The position numbers and the translations under genes are program-made. Shown in pieces: positions 13,201 through 22,675 of a stretch of DNA of 64,000 nucleotides (its first letter is position 1; every line of letters begins with the position of its first letter). The notes beneath the pieces were generated by a model. The model saw nothing but the letters and a program-made list of their open reading frames with translations. It was not told the origin of the DNA and did not search any database. Source of the stretch: Hyaloperonospora brassicae (Eukaryota > Oomycota > Peronosporomycetes > Peronosporales > Peronosporaceae); the NCBI GenBank assembly GCA_947650285.1, contig CANTFL010000034.1:310001-374000 (forward strand), given 5' to 3'.

Positions 13201-15430
13201 CGGGCACATCGCGAATGACCACAAAGCTCGGTAAGTTACTTGCCTTTTGGTCTAGACTAAAATCGTCTTCCAGCAGTTTGTATAGCTCAAACAGAGCATC
13301 TAAAGACGTAAAATTCTCAAGGCTAACGCTGCCATCAACGTGTTCAGTAATCCATTGACAAGTGTATACAGTGTATTATTACTATCATCATTATGCAACG
13401 ACATGGACACTTTGCGGTTCAAAGTTGTTGTCCGACGTACTTGCGTCTCTTTCTTGAGGCCTTGCACCTCATAGAGGTCGGTGCAATGATTTTCCTGGTT
13501 CATCGCTAACCATAACGTGATTTATACGAAAGCTGATGTCCTGACCGATATCTAGTGAAGAGTTTTTTAACTCGAACACTTCACCCAGTGGATTTGAACG
13601 TGCCACCACACGCACATCATGAGATCTCTACTCGAGATGTCTTGGCCCTAGACCATTAATGCTTGCAAGATGTGGTGATTCAACATCACCATGAGCATTA
13701 CTCAGCGGAACAGGTGACTCTTCACCATCCATCGATGTTTCTGGATCCGGTCTTTTGTCATTGACATATTGGTGCCAAGTATCTTTGACAAACCAATGCC
13801 CAGCACACTAGCCAAGCCAGGGAGTGGATCGCGCTAATAGCGATTTTGTTTTCTGGCAGAGGTGGGTTCACGACTTTCTACAACTCCTCTAGAAACCGTG
13901 ATCTTTACACCTATGGCCTTAGACATCCAATCAATACATGACTTGGTTGCGTTCCATCCTGTCAATCAATAAAATGAGATCGTATCTCGTGTCTAGGTCA
14001 AGGAATAAGCATCATTACACTCTTATAGAGTCCGAGAGCTTAACGCATACATTTATGGTAGCATTTGATACTGTTACACACGTTTTTGTTGCGAGACGAA
14101 CGGTGGTAGTCTTACTATCTTGTGCTCTGAGCGCTTCAGCATAGGGATACCTACCTTCCACGAAACGACTGCGATTATATTGCTTGATGCTCCAAAATCG
14201 ATCAGAATCGTAAAAGGTTAAGCAAACCCGTCAACTGTTCCTTCAACTACAAATAGTTCCGATTTACAATCACGCTCCGTGTTATAGAGTACATAGACCT
14301 AAGGAATTTAGCTCTTTTTACGTCCCTGCGGTACTGCAGAACCAAGCTCATCCCCAGTAGAGTACCCGCACATACTGGGAGTTGACGTGTTTCCGTGCCT
14401 ACCAGCGTTCAGGTTGATGGCAGAAGTACGGCACATCGAGGCCTGGCTCTGCTTGCGCAATGGGCCTCCTGGACGCAAATACTTAGTTCCTTCGCAAGTA
14501 TAACAGCGACTTGTAACGCGTAGCTTTTAGCAGCCTGAAGCTTCGTTTCATCTTCGCTGTTACCCTCAACAATTCTGATATCCACTGGTTCAGGTCTGGA
14601 AGAAGCTGATGGGGTCATGGAGCTTGCTCTTGTAGAGCTCCAGTTGTACCCATTTCTACCCAGCTTCGCAAGACTCAAGTTATAGTCCACGTCATGCGCT
14701 ATTTCAACCGTTCCTTCAAGGTAGTGGATCGGAAACGAAAGACTTCAATTCTGGCAGGTCCAGGACAAAGCTCTTCATTAACACCGTCATATGAACTACA
14801 CCTGGGAAAAGATCGCTCTGCACAGCATCAATGAGTGTCCTCAATTATTATGCGTATTCCGACAACTCATTTTGCCCTGGCGGGTAGAGAGGAAGCGTGA
14901 TCGCACGAGATATGCCTGGTTGAGCGGCACAAAAGTGCAAATAAGGTGAAGCTAAAAACTTTTATATGTGGGTATAATGCCATCAATGGACGCACTGCAC
15001 GTAAGTGTCCACTCTTTCGCTCATCCAGCGAGCTTGTTGATCGCAAACGCGACCCTATGATGCTCGGTTCGCATCATACTCGACTTATGGGTTATATCAA
15101 CCTCGCGGATACAAAGGATGAGATCCTTTCCCTCTTTGCTGGATTGAGGCTAATGTCCAGCTTAACTGGTTAAGCTCAGCCTCGTCTTCTGACATAGCCA
15201 CAAGCGCGTGGGCATAGCCGACGCTATTTAATCTTGGACCTGCCGTATTACATTCGTTTTATACTGCATGAAGGTCTCGACACGTGAGTTTAGCACATCA
15301 GGATCTTGCGCAGCTAGGAACTCCACATACTTAGACCCAACGGCCGCGTTCAGCTTACTAAGCGCTCCTTTTAGGATTCAGTGAGTGTTGTGGGTGGCTC
15401 CATTTTCACGTAGGATCAATCTTGACAGAC
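10300..15430 (-). pseudogene. Decayed gag-pol of G1-old
   Basis: Coding direction is minus. Recognisable pieces in order are: gag and post-gag sequence (14409-14690, corresponding to 35520-35690 in G1, with a conserved PEPVD/PEPMD motif); a pre-RT segment (13300-13503, matching 36892-37149 around a shared NxTLYTLVN motif); RT (12197-12454, MRTNKL motif); the RT/RNase H hinge (11985-12188, LPDPARPFSVVCNAS); and a post-integrase segment (10368-10580, GLEALAPTK against NLEALAPRK). Frames are broken many times by stops and indels, so the copy is inactive. It is the most decayed of the alignable copies, consistent with its being the host of the later nested insertions. Confidence 0.75.
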
Positions 15431-15461
15431 TCAGGCGTAGATTGACGACGATGCTACCAAG

Positions 15462-15540
15462 TATAGCGGATCTGCACAGATCCATAAGTCGGACGAATAC
15501 CTTAACGCTCTTTGAACAATTTTAGTCAATAGAAATTGAC
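15462..15540 (-). repeat. 5' LTR of G1-old, part 1 (R/U5 end)
   Basis: The plus strand begins tatagcgg (minus ccgctata), two bases beyond the primer-binding complement atgctacca at 15451-15459. It matches the end of the G1 LTR (34670-34738). The LTR continues after the solo-LTR insertion, at 15990. Confidence 0.7.
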
Positions 15541-15984
15541 TGTAACGGGGCACCGACGACTACGTACTGGTCAACCAGTACGGAGCTCACTTCCACTGAC
15601 AACAGTGATAGTCAGTACCCTGCTAAGTGTTGCACCAACACAGAGGAAGGAAAGGAGAATAGATTCACACACTAGTCTCTGGTAAAAGTAAAACTGTTAT
15701 TTAATACAATTAAGTCCTATCAATCTTGTGTCTCTGTTTGTCCTGACTTAATTATACTAATCTAACTAAATGTATGATGAAGTCTACTCACCACCCATTG
15801 CGCGCGTCTAGCAGCGATTGGTAGGTTGGTATCATCACGATATCAACCAATGAGTAGACCCTTCGGTCATCTCAACAACATCATCATGCTCTGTGATATT
15901 GTTGCAAAAGAATACTCAATGTAATATTTTTTGTTGTCATTTTAGCCTTAATGACGATATCATGTAACGGGCAACCCCGTTACA
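15541..15984 (-). mobile_element. Solo LTR (444 bp) with TSD TTGAC
   Basis: It starts tgtaacgggg and ends ccccgttaca, giving 8-bp near-perfect inverted ends. The flanking 5-bp duplication ttgac occurs at 15536-15540 and 15985-15989. No internal region is present, so this is the product of LTR-LTR recombination. It is nearly the same sequence as the LTR at 42779-43219. Its second half resembles the G2 LTR (attgcgcgcgtctagcagcg against attgcgcgcgtcctgcggcg), which sets the orientation as minus. It sits inside the 5' LTR of G1-old and therefore inserted later. Confidence 0.9.
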
Positions 15985-16182
15985 TTGACTCAGAGAGTCA
16001 ACAAGCCCAAAGAGCTTACATTTTTGTTCAAGGAACCTAACGATTCAGCGAATCGACTGCACAGTGTGCTCACGAGTGTATGCCTTAACAAGGCTTAACT
16101 CTTCTTACGGCCTGAGACGTCTAAGCAAGGCACGCGTCGCTATTAGATCAAAAAGGGGAACAGGACTTTATTATGTTGTTAA
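15985..16182 (-). repeat. 5' LTR of G1-old, part 2
   Basis: The middle part of the interrupted LTR. The reverse complement aligns with 34430-34640 of the G1 LTR (gttcccattttgatcactta and the tctctgagtcg-type repeats). It lies between two insertions: TTGAC at its left edge is the solo-LTR duplication, and GTTAA at 16178-16182 is the G2 duplication. Confidence 0.75.
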
Positions 16183-16576
16183 TCTAACGGGGCACACCCT
16201 TGCGTGAACTTGACGCAAGGGTTTCAGGTGCCCCGACAGACGTACACGAGGCGAACGAGGAAGCGTAGGATAAGGAAAAAGTAAAACTGTTGTATTAATA
16301 TAATTAAGTCTTTTTGCTACTGTCTCTCTGTTTAACCTGACTTAATTATGTTAATATAACTGAGTGTATGGTGACGTCTCGTCACCACTCATTGCGCGCG
16401 TCCTGCGGCGATTGGTGGGTTGATATCATCACGATATCAACCAATGAGCAGACCCTTTGGTCGCTTCGCCAATATCACCATTATCGGTGATATTGTACAA
16501 AGAATATTCAACTTCATATTATTTATTGTCACTTTCCTTAAAGCGACACTTCCATGTAACGAGCTGCCCCGTTACA
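16183..16576 (-). repeat. 3' LTR of G2
   Basis: 394 bp, from tctaacgg (the normal tgtaacgg with one substitution) to cccgttaca. It contains two clear internal inverted repeats: the cgcaagg/ccttgcg arms near its left end, and the gatatcatcacgatatc block near 16424. Confidence 0.92.
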
Positions 16577-16592
16577 TCACCCCCCCCTTTAA
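16577..16592 (-). other. Polypurine tract of G2
   Basis: On the minus strand the sequence next to the 3' LTR is aaaggggggggtga, a run of purines at the place where plus-strand DNA synthesis is primed in this class of elements. Confidence 0.8.
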
Positions 16593-16709
16593 TGATAGTC
16601 ACTGTGTGACTATCGAAAATTATGGCGGCCACCCGTTGGGCGCCATTGGGACAGGGAGCACTTGTTGGGCCATTCCGTTCATAACTCAACCTGACCTCGC
16701 ATAGTTAAC

Positions 16710-17675
16710 ATGTCTATGCGGGTTGACTCAAGGCACACAGAGTCTGTGCCTGTGCCAGCTTCTGCGGCAGACGATTCGTCCTCTGCTGCTCGTTCTTCGC
16801 CTTCAGCAAGAGGTGCTGCAGGTGCACGCGATACAGCACCGCGTTAGCATGGTGACCCTGACATTGAGGTTATCTACTCTGGCGAGTCAGACGTGTCTGA
16901 CTCGGGCAATGCTGCAGAGGCGTCTCGCTCACCGGCGACGCCTCAGTGTTCGCCAAGGCCACTGCCGAACGAACGGACTCGTGAGTTGCAACACAGTCTG
17001 TTCGGCAGTGATGACGAATCTGATGATGAGTATGTTTGCTCATCACCGAGATCAGCTCGTGCTCCTTCGCACGAGCGACTTGACGATGGTGCAAGCCATC
17101 GTCATACTGACAACCGTGGTACCGACAAGGGTACCACCGTGAAGCTTGATGAGCTGAAGCCGTGGCGTTTGCCCGAACGGCTCATAAATAGCTTGTCTCA
17201 CGAGACAAGCCAACACCACCGAATACCCTTATTCGATGCGACTGAGCTTCACGGCTTGAGTCCCAGCGTGAGCAACTTTCGCGCTGAAGAAGACTTTTGT
17301 CTCGATGTCTTCCTTAGACATCGATGGTATAACAGCAACGAAAAGCGTGACAAAGCCTCGCTTTTGGCTGCGTGGAACGCGTTCGTCCGAAACGTAAAGA
17401 TTTTTGAACGAGAAGGGTGGCACAAGAAACTTGAGGCGACACGCCTCAAATTTGAAAAGCGAACGCCAAACGGTGCCAGGTACCGGTTGCACTGTTTGTC
17501 AAGTGAGGCAGGCATTCCTTGCCTCACATGGGGAGACCCTTGTGCGAGTTGTGTTGACAACTCGCAGCGTGCACATAGGGACGTGTATTCCCTAAGATCG
17601 CCCTGGAGAAGGGCATACATCTCGGAGGAGATACGTGACGCGATTGCAAACTTTCAATCCGTCTACAAGCGTTAA
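16710..17675 (+). pseudogene. Antisense accessory ORF of G2, one in-frame stop
   Basis: Reading from ATG 16710 on the strand opposite to gag-pol, a 322-codon frame is interrupted only by TAG at 16845 (codon 46). The last 260 codons (16893-17675) are open. The N-terminal half is rich in Ser, Ala, Asp and Glu (DDESDDEY near 17010). The C-terminal half is more globular, with aromatic and basic residues (RHRWYNSNEKRDKASLLAAW near 17318) and several cysteines. No known domain is recognised. It ends 11 bases from the stop of the chromodomain frame at 17686, so the two genes converge tail to tail. G1 and G1-old carry an antisense ORF in the same position. The stop could be a recent mutation or read through. 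Confidence 0.55.
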
Positions 17676-17685
17676 AAGCGCGTAA

Positions 17686-18396
17686 TTACCGATGGGCCCT
17701 CGGGCCCATCGGATGAGTCTCGTCATACTGGTGAACGAGACCTTCAACATCCATCAACAGCTGGGAGCCCCGCTCCCAGCTGTTCCAAGAGGGTGGATAC
17801 CCCCGCCACTGGACGAGGTAGCCCGTCCTTGATCCTAAATTGTCACGGTGATTCGAGATACGCTCCACTATAAAGCGTTGACCACCGTGAGAATCCACCA
17901 AAGGATGTGGTGGAGGAGGAAAGACCTCCTCCAGATGATTCGGTTCACCATCTCGACCCTTACGAGATGGATCGCGCAATCGATAAATTGCGCGATGACT
18001 TGAAGCACGAGCGCGACCGGCGCTACGTTTTGACTGATACCGTGCGGAATAACCGCAAGGATCGCGAGGCTGACGGGGCGAGGAATCGCGTCGATTATGC
18101 CATAGCGCAGCTTCAGGTAGAGCGGGATGTCCGATCCCTTTTCGGCGAGCTGGCGACAGCTTGCGGGGGGATATCTCGGTTGAGTTCCGAGGTATCATAC
18201 CTGCTTGACCAGACGGATCGTCTGGAGCGCGAAAGCAAGAACTTGATGGATGTTCTTGAGCGTGGGGGCTATCTTCATCGGAAGAAGAAGGCTCGTACTG
18301 ACAGTACGACCTGAGCCTATCCACGTAAAACGTAGAATGCGTGCGCATATTGCGTGGAAATTTGAGTGTGTACGCATTGCTCTTGTGATGCAACAC
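17686..18396 (-). CDS. C-terminal chromodomain segment of G2 pol
   Basis: The C-terminal end of the integrase part of pol. Early residues (FYVDRLRSY) are the usual link after the GPY/F region. A Ser/Pro/Arg-rich linker follows, then a chromodomain at about 17710-17860 with FIVERI, YLVQWRGYP, SWNSWE and a final leucine-rich stretch. In chromoviruses this domain is thought to guide integration to particular chromatin. The frame differs from that of the upstream integrase segment, so a frameshift separates them near 18300-18400 in this copy. The linker is overlapped by the plus-strand ORF 17907-18314. Confidence 0.75.
   Translation of the reverse strand: MLHHKSNAYTLKFPRNMRTHSTFYVDRLRSYCQYEPSSSDEDSPHAQEHPSSSCFRAPDDPSGQAGMIPRNSTEISPRKLSPARRKGIGHPALPEAALWHNRRDSSPRQPRDPCGYSARYQSKRSAGRARASSHRAIYRLRDPSRKGRDGEPNHLEEVFPPPPHPLVDSHGGQRFIVERISNHRDNLGSRTGYLVQWRGYPPSWNSWERGSQLLMDVEGLVHQYDETHPMGPRAHR
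17907..18314 (+). CDS. Second antisense ORF of G2, coiled-coil-like
   Basis: A 135-codon open frame on the strand opposite to pol, overlapping the linker before the chromodomain. The predicted protein is charged and heptad-like (DRAIDKLRDDLKHERDRR near 17969, then LSSEVSYLLDQTDRLERESK near 18182) and looks more like a real coiled coil than the low-complexity protein on the minus strand. It could be the downstream part of the accessory gene, an independent small gene, or a chance mirror of the linker. I cannot decide from one copy. Function unknown. Confidence 0.35.
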   Translation: MVEEERPPPDDSVHHLDPYEMDRAIDKLRDDLKHERDRRYVLTDTVRNNRKDREADGARNRVDYAIAQLQVERDVRSLFGELATACGGISRLSSEVSYLLDQTDRLERESKNLMDVLERGGYLHRKKKARTDSTT

Positions 18397-18917
18397 TCGA
18401 AATGGGAAATGTATTTTGGCAGTAGTTTACTACTGCCGACACTAGTGACTGCATGTCCAGGTAAGTTTACCGTAGACAGTAGTACTAGGTCGTTAACCTT
18501 AAATGAAAGAACATTTTCTCTTCCATTCTTGTCTGCGTTCCGTTTCTGACGGTCCACCGCATTTGCGATGGAGTCCTGAACGAAACGGACTACCGCTTCT
18601 CGAGTCAGCAGGAAGTTCTCTGCTGACGGTTTGTTCCGTCTTTCAGTGCGCTTCGTGCGCACTGCTAAGAGATTGCTCTCTTCTTCAGCGAGGTTGTCTT
18701 CTTCCTCGCTGGCATAATCGTTGGCGATGCTGAATATACCAGCATCGTCATCATCATCCGAATCAATAATAGCGTCTTCGCTATTATTGAGATGATCTTC
18801 TTCATCGATGTCGACTTGATCGACATCGGCATCATACGTGACGACGTTAGCGTCGACACGTGGTGAGCAAGAGCCAAAACGGTTTTTGCTCGAGCGAGTC
18901 CCTCCTCCCTTATCCAA
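18195..18917 (-). CDS. Acidic linker and GPY/F-like region of G2 pol
   Basis: This frame continues pol after the integrase core in a shifted frame. The first part is a strikingly acidic stretch (about residues 25-80, with a run of Asp at DSDDDDDAG) of unknown role. The second part has the conserved post-integrase pattern FKVNDLVLLS and LLPKYI, typical of the DNA-binding C-terminal region of gypsy integrases. The last 40 residues read into noise because the true frame moves to 17686-18396. Confidence 0.6.
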   Translation of the reverse strand: MDKGGGTRSSKNRFGSCSPRVDANVVTYDADVDQVDIDEEDHLNNSEDAIIDSDDDDDAGIFSIANDYASEEEDNLAEEESNLLAVRTKRTERRNKPSAENFLLTREAVVRFVQDSIANAVDRQKRNADKNGRENVLSFKVNDLVLLSTVNLPGHAVTSVGSSKLLPKYISHFECCITRAMRTHSNFHAICARILRFTWIGSGRTVSTSLLLPMKIAPTLKNIHQVLAFALQTIRLVKQV

Positions 18918-18927
18918 GATTCACACT

Positions 18928-19773
18928 CTAGAAGGGGGGCACACGTAAATGGCGTAGGCCATTCACGTAAAACGGTGTGTGCTGTGTGGAAGCATGCACC
19001 GAATTATTGATGGCGAATTCCACCATGGGTAGGAATTCGCTCCAACTCGAAAACGAGTGGACATATCCTCGAAGGATCTCTTCGAGGACACGGTTCGCAC
19101 GTTCCGTCTGACCATCTGTTTCTGGATGGTCAGAAGTGGACATCGTCAACCGCGTTCTGAGAGAACGGAACACGGACTGCCAAAACTCCGCCGTGAATCG
19201 AGGGTCACGGTCGGGTACGAGTTCACGGGGTAACCCGTGGAGTCTAAAGGCCGTGTCGAGAAATACACGAGCACAACCTTGAGCCTTGATCGACTCAGGG
19301 ACAGCAGCAAGATGCACCATTTTGCTGATACGGTCAACAAACACAAGAATACCATTATTCTTGTGAGCGTCTTCGGGAAAACCGAAGACGAAGTCCATTG
19401 AAACGGACTGCCAGCACTCTGTCGTAACAAGCAGAGACTGCAATGGCGCACGGGATGAACGACTAGGCTTCACCCGTTGACAAACCTCGCAAGCACGTAT
19501 GTACTTGCGGACAAACTGATACTGGCGTGGCCAGTAAAAGCTACGACTTACCGTAAGGTAAGTCGTTTCTCTACCACGATGGCCGCTTGTTGGGGCATCG
19601 TGACACTCATACATGATGCGTAATCGCAAATCATTATGAGTGGGGACGACGACACGAGGCGTGTCGCCGTCCACGGCTGTATAATATTTCAGTCCGTTAC
19701 GCGTTGTGTACCGATCCTCATCGGATCGGTACAAAGCCGGTAAATCCTTCAATGATTTACTGGATGGATGCAC
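18928..19773 (-). CDS. Integrase domain of G2 pol
   Basis: Catalyses strand transfer of the retrotransposon DNA into the host genome. The zinc-binding HHCC module is visible (YECHDAPTSGHRG, then CEVCQR). The D,D,E catalytic core follows: MDFVFGF, PDRDPRF, then DGQTERANRVLEE, the usual order and spacing for Ty3/gypsy integrases. The FYWP motif precedes the second zinc pair. The frame ends at 18928. The continuation (18195-18917) is in another frame and holds an acidic linker and the GPY/F-like region. Confidence 0.9.
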   Translation of the reverse strand: MHPSSKSLKDLPALYRSDEDRYTTRNGLKYYTAVDGDTPRVVVPTHNDLRLRIMYECHDAPTSGHRGRETTYLTVSRSFYWPRQYQFVRKYIRACEVCQRVKPSRSSRAPLQSLLVTTECWQSVSMDFVFGFPEDAHKNNGILVFVDRISKMVHLAAVPESIKAQGCARVFLDTAFRLHGLPRELVPDRDPRFTAEFWQSVFRSLRTRLTMSTSDHPETDGQTERANRVLEEILRGYVHSFSSWSEFLPMVEFAINNSVHASTQHTPFYVNGLRHLRVPPF

Positions 19774-19784
19774 CAGATGATCTA

Positions 19785-20309
19785 TTAATCGCAGAAGATC
19801 CTTATCTTCTGCGTATGCCTTTCGTACGTCGTCAAGTAAGCTTGACGACGGACACTGGCTGTCAGTGTCGCAACAGTGGGCTTATCCTCACTGTTGGATT
19901 GAGCGACCGGCTCGAAATCTGGCCGGCGCGAAAGCGCATCAGCGACGACATTAAGTCGTCCTGGCTTGTACTCCACGGAGAAGTTGTACTCCGCGAAGAA
20001 ATACAGCCACCTCGCCATTCTCTGCGAGAGGTGTGGGCTGTTTACGGCCGTGCGTAGTGACGCATGGTCCGTATAGACAACTAACGGTCTATCTCCGAGG
20101 AGACAGACGCGAAACTTAGCCAGTGCATATTTCATGGCAAAGGTTTCCTTGTCATGCAATGGGTAATGGCGCTCAGCTGCCTGCAGCTGACGCGACTGAT
20201 AACAGATGACGCGCTCCGCGCCATCTGCATCAAATTGCATTAACGCACAGCCGATCGCAAAATCGCTGGCGTCACAGACCACATGAAATGGTCTGCTCCT
20301 GATCTGCAA
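19785..20309 (-). CDS. RNase H domain of G2 pol
   Basis: Degrades the RNA strand of RNA-DNA hybrids during reverse transcription. Catalytic acidic residues are visible in VVCDASDFAIGCAL, in the HDKETFAMKYAL motif, and in VVYTDHASLR. DALSRRPD marks the usual end of the domain. It is preceded by the RT connection in another frame (20272-20646), so a one-base change near 20290 breaks the reading. The downstream frame to the integrase is shifted again near 19800. Confidence 0.88.
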   Translation of the reverse strand: MQIRSRPFHVVCDASDFAIGCALMQFDADGAERVICYQSRQLQAAERHYPLHDKETFAMKYALAKFRVCLLGDRPLVVYTDHASLRTAVNSPHLSQRMARWLYFFAEYNFSVEYKPGRLNVVADALSRRPDFEPVAQSNSEDKPTVATLTASVRRQAYLTTYERHTQKIRIFCD

Positions 20310-21294
20310 TCGCCAAGATCGGCGACTGCATTAAGATTTTGCTTGATACCTTCAAGGAACGCTGGAACTTATCGTTCCAAGACCACTTGACATTTTTCTT
20401 GAGTAAACAAGAAAGATGTACCGTCATTTCGGCGTTGTTGCGCGAGTACTTGTGCAAGTACGCCGCTAGCCCAAGGAACTTCCTTAGTCTCTTGACATCG
20501 ACTGCCACTGGCCAGTCGGTGATCGCCTTGATCTTTTCGGGATCAGGGCGTACGCCGTGTTTATCCACGATGCACCCAAGAAGTGGTGCTTCGCTAGCCG
20601 CGAATATACACTTCTTGAGGTTTGCATACAACTTATGCTTGGGCATAAGTTAAAGGACTTGACGAAAGTGAGTTCGGTGGACTTCAACATCCGTCCTTCC
20701 GTCCATAAACTGGCTAAGGACGACCACATCGTCGAAGTAACTCGGTGCGAAGTCTTGCACCGGTCTCAACAGATTTGTGACACATCTGTTGAATGTTGCA
20801 GGGGCATTGCTCAGCCCCTGTGGCATAACTAGCCACTCACACAGCATCCCGCTGGGGGGACTCACTGCCGTGAAGGGGACGTCCCGTTCACGCATCAGGA
20901 TCTGATAGAACCCATCCATCAGATCCATGGACGAAAAGATGGTACTCTTTGACATACCATCTATGATTACGTCCTTCCTCGGTATCGGCGTCTGAGCCGG
21001 TACCGTTGCAGCATTCAATATGTTGAATGCGTGCACAATACGCCACCCTCCTGTGGCCTTTCGCACACAGAATGTCGGAGAGCTGTGAGGGGATATTAAT
21101 TCCCTTACATGGCCTGCTGCTAAGCGATCGGCAAAGAACTTGTCGATCGCTAGTACTTGTTCACGAGGCAGTGGCCACTGCTTCATGACACAGTACTTCG
21201 AGCCCGGTTTGAGCTCGATCTCGTGTCGATTGCCTTTGTCCTTAGGCATTTCGCAAAGTACGTATACAGGGAATACATCCCTGAATTCGATCAA
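20272..21294 (-). CDS. Reverse transcriptase of G2 pol, one in-frame stop
   Basis: Copies the element RNA into DNA. The open part 20650-21294 has the RT order WPLP, GGWRIVHAFNILN, FSSMDLMDGFYQ, MPQGLSNAPATFNR and the catalytic YFDD box. A TAA at 20650-20652 interrupts the frame, and the same frame continues in 20272-20646 with LYANLKKCIF, LGCIV and the LRKFLGLAAYL thumb region. The RT is therefore split by a single stop in an otherwise well-preserved domain. A frameshift near 21300-21400 separates it from the upstream spacer. Confidence 0.88.
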
Positions 21295-22127
21295 ATCCTA
21301 GTATAAAGGATTTGCCTGAAGTGACTCCCAGTATTGAGACGTGTATCGCTCAATCCGAGTCTTCTCATCGAGGACACTTTCGTCCATTGATGAGTTGCTG
21401 AGAATCCGTTCGTTCTCAGCAAATACTGTTGCCGACGAATATCGGCCACATACTCATCCTCTGTGACGAGTATGCAGATCTGCTTGACTTTGCCACTACG
21501 CAGATCACGCAAGAACCGTTTCGGTTCTAGCGTTGGCAATTGATTTATCTCCGAATTTAACTTCGGAGGCACAATCAGATCAAGCGTTTAAGCGCCTACA
21601 CTTGATCCGTCATTAACCAAGACGTTCAACGTCTCGGTTACTTCCTGGGAACTTCTTTCCACAGGTTGATGAAGGCCTAATCCTTCAGCAAGTGAATCTT
21701 GAGGAATTCCTTCCTCAAGTACGTGGGGACTTATTCCCTCGACGTCTTCTAACTGTGGCTGTGCAACCACAGTCAGGGACCGATCCTCTACGGTCGACTC
21801 TCCAGTCGATCTAGGATTTACATGTTGCCCTTTGGAGGCAACAGGTTTCTTCTGTCGAAGATGCTTCCCGCAAGGCATGCATTCATGTCCCGGTCCACTC
21901 GACTTATTCGAGTGGTGGACCTTCATCGCAGCCTGTACTCCTGTACAGCCGCCGGGAGCTTGCTCCACAGTGTAGTGATCAACTACACTGTGATCTTGTG
22001 CAGTCGTGCTAACGACCGTACCGCAAGTGATGCCATCGCGCTCACTCGCAGAACATCCACACGCTTGTGGACGCTCCAAGATGTTCATCAGATGGCCATC
22101 TGATGAACAAGTGGCAGGCATCTTCAC
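21291..22127 (-). CDS. Protease-RT spacer of G2 pol
   Basis: Two open pieces in one frame (21588-22127 and 21291-21572) are separated by a TAA at 21588. The first has scattered Cys and His and no domain I recognise. The second has LEPKRFLRDLRSGKV and the CILVTEDE motif, a pattern that precedes RT in oomycete gypsy elements. It is probably a structural linker between protease and RT. The frame does not connect directly to RT in this copy. Confidence 0.6.
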
Positions 22128-22144
22128 GGATCGATGCTGCCAGC

Positions 22145-22675
22145 TTACCCTTGGCTCGTACTTTCTGAGCCAAGGTAATCCCAGGATGACATCAATTTGT
22201 CATCCAGATCTAGTACGATAAATTCATCATCGTACTGTTCGCCCTCTAACGTGTAGTTAGTTCCCACTACACGTTTCTCAACGGTTATCGATGCGCCTGT
22301 TGCAAGGCGCACCGTCATCCTCGTGAGGGGAATTTCGCGCTCAACTAACTTGAGCCTACGACCCTTTAGTGACTGGCGACGAACAAAATTGTTCGACGCC
22401 CCACAGTCTACTAGGGCACGAAGCGACAAATCATTTGTCGCTTCCAACTTCAAGGTGATGAGCAAAACGTCATCACCAGGTGCAGAGACACACAAAGATT
22501 GTGTATCTGGAGCAACTTTCGTCAAGAGATTCGCAAATTCTTTTGAGGTTGCTGGATCAGTAGGGCGCTCCGCCCCTACTGACCCCGACCATTTTATGAT
22601 GGGTTGTCTCGCTGTTGCGGCCTCGCACAGCGCTGGACCCACGCCCATTGCCCTTCCTGGCAATTGGTCGTCCAT
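22145..22675 (-). CDS. Protease domain of G2 with DCGA active site
   Basis: A retropepsin-like aspartic protease that would process Gag and Pol. The active-site region reads ALVDCGASNNFV, so the usual D-T/S-G-A is D-C-G-A. The flap and second half follow (RLATGASI, FIVLDL). After about 22200 the expected ILGLPWL-type strand is found in another frame, so one base is missing there and the open frame ends prematurely. It overlaps the end of gag by 82 bp in the -1 frame. I see no classical heptamer slippery site, so the way it was originally expressed is unclear. Confidence 0.82.
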   Translation of the reverse strand: MDDQLPGRAMGVGPALCEAATARQPIIKWSGSVGAERPTDPATSKEFANLLTKVAPDTQSLCVSAPGDDVLLITLKLEATNDLSLRALVDCGASNNFVRRQSLKGRRLKLVEREIPLTRMTVRLATGASITVEKRVVGTNYTLEGEQYDDEFIVLDLDDKLMSSWDYLGSESTSQG

